From: Salvelinus alpinus
Lineage: Eukaryota > Chordata > Actinopteri > Salmoniformes > Salmonidae
DNA: 64,000 nucleotides
Direction of reading: 5' to 3'
Assembly: GCF_045679555.1 (NCBI RefSeq)
Contig: NC_092094.1
Location: forward strand, 12,781,612 to 12,845,611
Of this stretch, positions 58,890-64,000 are shown one piece after another (position 1 is the first letter of the stretch; each line of letters begins with the position of its first letter). Position numbers and translations under genes: made by a program. The notes below the pieces were generated by a model. That model worked only from the letters and a program-made list of their open reading frames with translations. It ran no database searches and had not been told where the DNA came from.

Positions 58890-60556
58890 TGATCATGACA
58901 CAGGTGCACCTTGTGCTGGAGACAATAAAAGGGCACTCTAAAATGTGCAGTTTTGTCACAACGCCACAGATAGCTCAAGTTTTGAGGGCATGTGCAATTG
59001 GCATGCTGACTGCAGGCATGTCCGCCAGATAATTAAATGTTCATTTCTCTACCATAAGCTGCCTTCAATGTCATTTTGGAGAATTTGGCAGTACATACAA
59101 CCGGTGACCACTCGTAACCACGCCAGCCCAGGACCTCCACATTCGGCTTCTTCACCTGTGGGATCATCTAAGCCACCTGGACAGCTGATGAAATTGAGGA
59201 GTATTTCTGTCTGTAATAAATCCCTTTTGTGGGGAAAAACTAATTCTGATTGGCTGGGCCTGGCTCCCAAGTGGGCGGGCCCATGCCAACCCAAGGCTGT
59301 GCCCCTTTTGAAAGAATATGCCAAAAACAATCAGATAACGACAGAAATATGGATGAGACAAAGAAAATTCGAGGGGATAAATTGTCAGATTAATACTGCC
59401 ATTGAGAAAATCTACAACAAATCGATTGATATCTTTCAAGGGCAGTCTCGCAAAAAGAAGCATTCTTGCGTGTTTACTATTGCTATTCAAAATGCTCTGA
59501 ACAAATTAAGGGAATCGTATACAAACATTGGCACATTCTAAAATCCGATGACAGTATCGGTAATGTGTTTTTGGACCCTCCCTTGGTCGTATTCTCATGG
59601 GGCAGAAATCTCAGAGATCAATTAGTAAACTCCGATTTACCAACCCAAAATACCCCTGCACAACGTCTATTTACGCCTCTACGGGATGGAAACTACAAGT
59701 GTAATGGATGCGCGCAATGCAATGGCACTTACAAATGTAGATCCTTCAAACACCCCCAAACAGGGAAACAAATCCCAATCAAATGTGTTATCACGTGCTC
59801 CAATAAGGCAGTTATTTATCTTATAACTTGTTCTTGTGGTAAAAAAAAAACTACGTATCCAGTTAAGGACCACTTTTTGGAAGCGAACCACTCGATTTGT
59901 CCCTACGTTATATCGGCATCGAACACGTCACCCTCCCTAGGAGAGGGGTTGACCTCGACAATTTATTGTTAAAACGAGAGGCTGCCTGGATCTTTAACTT
60001 AAAGAACCTTGCTCCCTTCGGTCTCAACGTAAACTTTGATCTGAAGCCATTTTTGTGGTTATTGTAATTTTGCTATTCATTGAAAATGTTTGTAGGTCTA
60101 TGTAGCCAAATTGTATCTATGATCATATGCTATTCATTTGTGTTTTTTATATGTTCTATTTATATCTGTTAATTAACCAATGATATCAAGCCACACCCGG
60201 CCATGATTACAGACACCTGTGTGTGTTCTTTGACACTATATTAACTAATGACCCGCAGTGTTCGTCATTATATAAAGACAGTTTGTCAGTCAAAACGTTG
60301 GTTATGAGGTTATTAAGTTATTGCAACAGCTAGCTCCTAGTGTGCGGCTTTCCTTTTCTTTTTCAAGTGTTTTACTCCGCTAGCCAGCACCTCGCCTTAA
60401 CAGGTGTGCGTTTCTCTCGCCTCTGCAGAGTCATGTGGAATCCGTAGATGAGGGTCTAATGAATTTATTTCAACTGACTGATTTCATTATATGAACTGTA
60501 ACTCAGTAAAATCATTGAAATTGTTGCATGTTGAGTTTATATTTTTGTTCAGTATA
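58890..60556 (+). mobile_element. Tc1-like transposon A relic, second copy, split by a Penelope-like element
   Basis: 58890-59307 matches the inner part of the Tc1 element at 12510-15265 (CACAGGTGCACCTTGTGCTG, CAAGTTTTGAGGGCATGTGC, GTGCAATTGGCATGCTGACT), followed by TGATTGGCTGGGCCTGGCTC. The right end, at about 60428-60556, resumes with GAGTCATGTGGAATCCGTAG and ends TTATATTTTTGTTCAGTATA. The left terminal repeat is absent. Transposase pieces are too decayed to read. Confidence 0.72.
59308..60425 (+). mobile_element. Penelope-like element 3' end with GIY-YIG endonuclease remnant
   Basis: Coding pieces in two plus frames (59310-59540, then 59560-60070) read as the C-terminal part of a Penelope-like retroelement. 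A conserved Cys cluster (CNGCAQCNGTYKC) is followed by KAVIYLITCSCGKK, the beginning of a GIY-YIG endonuclease. The catalytic block that should follow (YVG..T..L..R) is deleted, joining directly to a later His segment (DHFLEANHS). Further pieces (KREAAWIFNLK) sit in another frame. The 3' UTR contains GTTTGTCAGTCAAAACGTTG. The element is dead. Confidence 0.72.
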
Positions 60557-62006
60557 CACAAACTGTATATTAATAAAGGTATTTCAGGATTTCATCAGGT
60601 TTAGGCCAAGATTTAATCCGAACATGGTTTATAATGCTACTGCGCTAGACAGCTGACAATTTGCCTGTTAAAGGCTACTTCCCAGCCGTTTGCGGAGTTC
60701 ACATTCATGGTAAACGCTTTGAATGTCGGCTCAAGTGTAAATTACCTTTTCAAAGGCAAAATGTCCCCTATACCGCAGCTGCGCTATAGCATGCGTCGGA
60801 TTTAATCCAAGTCTTAAAGTTGTATTTACAATAAATGCAAATATACATATCGCAATTGTGTAGATAAATACAAAATCTGAGGTATTGCCTCAAATATCCA
60901 CAAAGTGCTGAAAAAGCACACTATTTTAAACAATCTAATAACTTAATTATTTTTCAATCCATACAATCTTTTAAAATGTGAGTACATCTCAAAGGCCAAA
61001 GGTTACCTGAAGATGTGGCATAAACATGCTGGAAAACATTTGTGATCAAATTGAAATTGACTGGCAGTATATTCAACTTCCCATAGATGTTTCTGTCTCC
61101 AAATCTTTCACTAAGCACTCCATCTTTGGTTTTGTATATCCTAAGTTGATGTAAAAGAATGGCAAACACAGTAGATTCAACAGTACAGCCTCCAAGCATG
61201 CTTTGTGACTACATGCAAGGGAAGAGGAGGGCTGTATTCAAACAAGTGCAAGTATACAATACATTTAGAAACACTCTCAGCAGCCAAAGACAAATAGAAG
61301 CATGACATACAAGAACGGCATGATCAACATGTGTCACGTGCCAAATTCTTGACAAATGACAATGTTTTCTGATTCAGTTGTAGGCACATGCAACACAAAT
61401 TATTTGACATACAAGTTACACGTTGCTTATACAAAAGGCAGTTTGAGGTTGATTAATTCATTGTAGCCACAGTTTTTCTCTGTTGGGATGTGCTTATTAG
61501 TTCATTGAGCAGCTAACATGGAATGTTTACATATAACTATGCTACAGTACACGCAAACAGATATATCTTTCATCAACATGTTTCCTATTGCAGATTTCTT
61601 GACAACGACATGCATCACAACAAACCTCATTCTTTTTTCAAATCTATTTAGTAACAGTGTTGAGAAGCGACCTGTTTCTGTGCTGGGAGGACATGTCTAT
61701 AACCATTCTCCTATTCAGTGGGCTCAGAATAGTTATTTTAACACATAAAATAAACAGCATTGTGGAAGACTGGAGATTAAGCACAGTAGGCACCAAATCA
61801 GCCCTGTTACCTGTAAAAATCGATCATAGGCCTACTGCTGTATTAAATGGACAGTCTTTGTCAGAAGACAACATGCATAATCTTGGACTTTGACTTTCAA
61901 TTTCCCTTTGTGTAATCTATAGAAAAGTGTGCAAACGGTGAATAGAGCGAACAACAGATGACTACTGCAGAGTTGGTGAACTTTGTCACTTGTCCAGGAA
62001 CAGACA
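60557..62006. other. Intergenic stretch, nothing firmly recognised
   Basis: AT-rich and non-repetitive as far as I can see. A minus-strand open frame at 61199-60954 (81 codons) ends its best-looking part at a donor-like CTTCAG|GTAACC but has no recognisable domain. The region next to 62006 should contain the 3' UTR of the minus-strand gene whose last exon ends at 62007. No canonical AATAAA was spotted on that strand. Confidence 0.4.
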
Positions 62007-62165
62007 TTAGCACTGGGTCTGGCCCAGCTGAAGGCCTTTAGGAGGGAGTTTGAGCCCCAGGGAGTTGGTTCCTAGCGGGTCCATCATGTTCTTGTATCGT
62101 TCTCCTCTGTGCTTCATCAGGAAGGGACCCCAGTCCGGCTGAGGGGAGCACACTAGCTTCAGACG
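62007..62165 (-). CDS. Putative terminal coding exon of an unrecognised neighbouring gene
   Basis: On the minus strand an acceptor (TTAATGATGTTTCAG) is followed at 62165 by an open frame of 52 codons and a TAA at 62009-62007. The length is 159 nt, phase 0. The peptide has balanced, protein-like composition ([50 protein letters not shown]) and codon use like the ckap5 exons, unlike nearby intergenic text. I do not recognise the protein. The gene would run convergently towards ckap5, with its other exons beyond the array or outside the window. Confidence 0.5.
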   Translation of the reverse strand, partial: RLKLVCSPQPDWGPFLMKHRGERYKNMMDPLGTNSLGLKLPPKGLQLGQTQC

Positions 62166-62436
62166 CTGAAACATCATTAAATTCATTACCATAACATGTC
62201 GTAATACCAGGGTACACATCAGGAAAACATTAGAACACTGTTGTATAAAAACCATTGTCCCTTGAGCCAGATGTCCTGGAACAAGTGTAGCAACATAGCA
62301 TCAGAAGAATATTCCAATTATTTTCACTCTTTTGTAGGATGATCTTACCAAGCATCGCAATTTCACTATCAAGCTACATTAGGCATTATTAGGCTACATT
62401 AGGCTACATTAAGCATTATTAGGCTACATTATTGGA
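62166..62436. other. Presumed intron of the minus-strand neighbour, with a short repeat
   Basis: Non-coding. 62370-62430 contains four copies of TTAGGCTACATTA-like text that lead into the large array to the right. Confidence 0.4.
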
Positions 62437-64000
62437 CCACTACATAACATGGAAGATGAGAGAGACAGTAAATGTCTTAAGCAGGGGAGGGGGGAGTTAC
62501 ATTTAATGTCTTTAGCAGGGGGAGGGGGGAGCTACAGTAAATGTCTTAAGCAGGAGGGGGGAGCTACATTAAATGTCTTTAGCAGGGGGAGGGGGGAGCT
62601 ACATTAAATGTCTTTAGCAGGGGGAGGGGGAACTACATTAAAGGTCTTTAGCAGAGGGCAGGAGGAGCTACATTAAATGTCTTTAGCAGGGGGAGGGGGG
62701 AGCTACATTAAATGTCTTTAGCAGGGGGAGGGGGAGCTACATTAAAGGTCTTTAGCAGAGGGCAGGAGGAGCTACATTAAATGTCTTTAGCAGAGGGAGA
62801 GAGGAGCTACATTAAAGGTCTTTAGCAGAGGGCAGGAGGAGCTACATTAAATGTCTTTAGCAGGGGGTGGGGGAGCTACAGTAAATGTCTTTAGCAGAGG
62901 GAGGGGGGAGCTACAGTAAATGTCTTTAGCGGGGGGAGGGGGGGCTACATTAAATGTCTTTAGCAGGGGAGGGGTAGCTACAGTAAATGTCTTTAGCAGG
63001 GGAGGGGGTAGCTACAGTAAATGTATTTAGCAGAGGAGGGGGAGCTACATTAAATGTCTATAGCAGGGGAGGGGGGGAGCTACAGTAAATGTCTTTAGCA
63101 GGGGGAGGGGGGAGCTACAGTATATGTCTTTAGCAGGGGAGGGGGAGCTACATTAAATGTCTTTAGCAGGGGAGGGGGGAGCTACATTAAATGTCTTTAG
63201 CAGGGGAGGGGGGGAGCTACAGTAAATGTCTTTAGCAGGGGGAGGGGGGAGCTACAGTAAATGTCTTTAGCAGGGGGAGTGGAGCTACAGTAAATGTCTT
63301 TAGCAGGAGGGGGGAGCTACAGTAAATGTCTTTAGCAGGGGGAGGGGGGAGCTACATTAAATGTCTTTAGCAGGGGGAGGGGGGAGCTACATTAAATGTC
63401 TTTAGCAGGGGGAGGGGGAGCTACAGTAAATGTCTTTAGCAGGGGGAGTGGAGCTACAGTAAATGTCTTTAGCAGGGGGAGTGGAGCTACAGTAAATGTC
63501 TTTAGCAGGGGGTGGGGGAGCTACAGTATATGTCTTTAGCAGGGGGAGTGGAGCTACAGTAAATGTATTTAGCAGGGGAGGGGGGAGCAACATTAAGTGT
63601 ATTTAGTGGGGGGAGGGGGGAGCTACATTAAATGTCTTTAGCAGGGGAGGGGGGAGCTACATTAAAGGTCTTTAGCGGGGGGGGAGCTACAGTAAATGTC
63701 TTTAGCAGGGGAGGGGGGAGCTACAGTATATGTCTTTAGCAGGGGAGGGGGAGCTACATTAAATGTCTTTAGCAGGGGAGGGGGGAGCTACATTAAATGT
63801 CTTTAGCAGGGGAGGGGGGGAGCTACAGTAAATGTCTTTAGCAGGGGGAGGGGGGAGCTACAGTAAATGTCTTTAGCAGGGGGAGTGGAGCTACAGTAAA
63901 TGTCTTTAGCAGGAGGGGGGAGCTACAGTAAATGTCTTTAGCAGGGGGAGGGGGGAGCTACAGTAAATGTATTTAGTAGGGGGAGGGAGGAGCTACATTA
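62437..64000. repeat. G-rich minisatellite, about 32-36-bp unit, more than 40 copies, open at the right edge
   Basis: The unit is GAGCTACATTAAATGTCTTT plus AGCAGGGGGAGGGGG with variable G-run length. Variants include ACAGTAAATG for ACATTAAATG, AGAGGGCAGGAGG for the G-run, and TGTATTTAG. The plus strand holds runs of G that could form quadruplexes. The array continues beyond the window. Confidence 0.95.

Noticed and set aside
60954-61199. Minus-strand 81-codon frame ending at a donor-like site
   Set aside because: Composition is plausible, but I found no convincing acceptor, start context or family. Left as unassigned intergenic sequence.

Overview
This is a piece of a teleost genome, almost certainly a salmonid. 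Two retroposons match the salmonid HpaI-type SINE, there are several Tc1-like transposons of the kinds that fill salmonid genomes, and the single complete gene is split into more than 40 exons. All calls come from reading the sequence and from memory of the families. No alignment or database search was run.

Layout. Positions 1-20,200 hold no host gene that I can recognise. They are a stack of dead transposable elements: a BEL/Pao retrotransposon piece (minus), a direct duplication of about 0.63 kb, Tc1-like relics, a hAT transposase relic split by a TTAA-flanked insertion, LINE 3' ends, a Tc1-in-Tc1 nest that itself carries a SINE, a solo LTR with perfect target duplications, a Harbinger relic and an L1-like relic. 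Positions about 20,270-58,870 are one plus-strand gene, ckap5 (XMAP215/ch-TOG), the TOG-domain microtubule polymerase. I could place 42 coding exons. Their lengths sum to 6,075 nt, which is 2,024 residues plus stop, close to human CKAP5 (about 2,032). One 5' non-coding exon is inferred. Positions 58,890-60,556 are a Tc1-like relic with a Penelope-like element inside it. At 62,007-62,165 there is a likely minus-strand terminal coding exon of a neighbouring gene I do not recognise. From 62,437 to the right edge runs a G-rich minisatellite.

The most notable feature is how the ckap5 introns are built. They hold eight minisatellite arrays with units of 16 to 41 bp. Three of the longest (in introns 12, 19 and 29) sit inside hAT-type elements. 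A fourth, in intron 29, is a 29-bp repeat that looks like an expanded copy of ckap5's own exon 29/intron junction, so it carries degenerate 5' splice sites. The gene also shows a likely in-frame 24-nt microexon in intron 32, a GC-AG intron (intron 27), a hAT insertion abutting the exon 12 donor, a tandem NAGNAG acceptor at the last exon, and a long inverted repeat in the 3' UTR.
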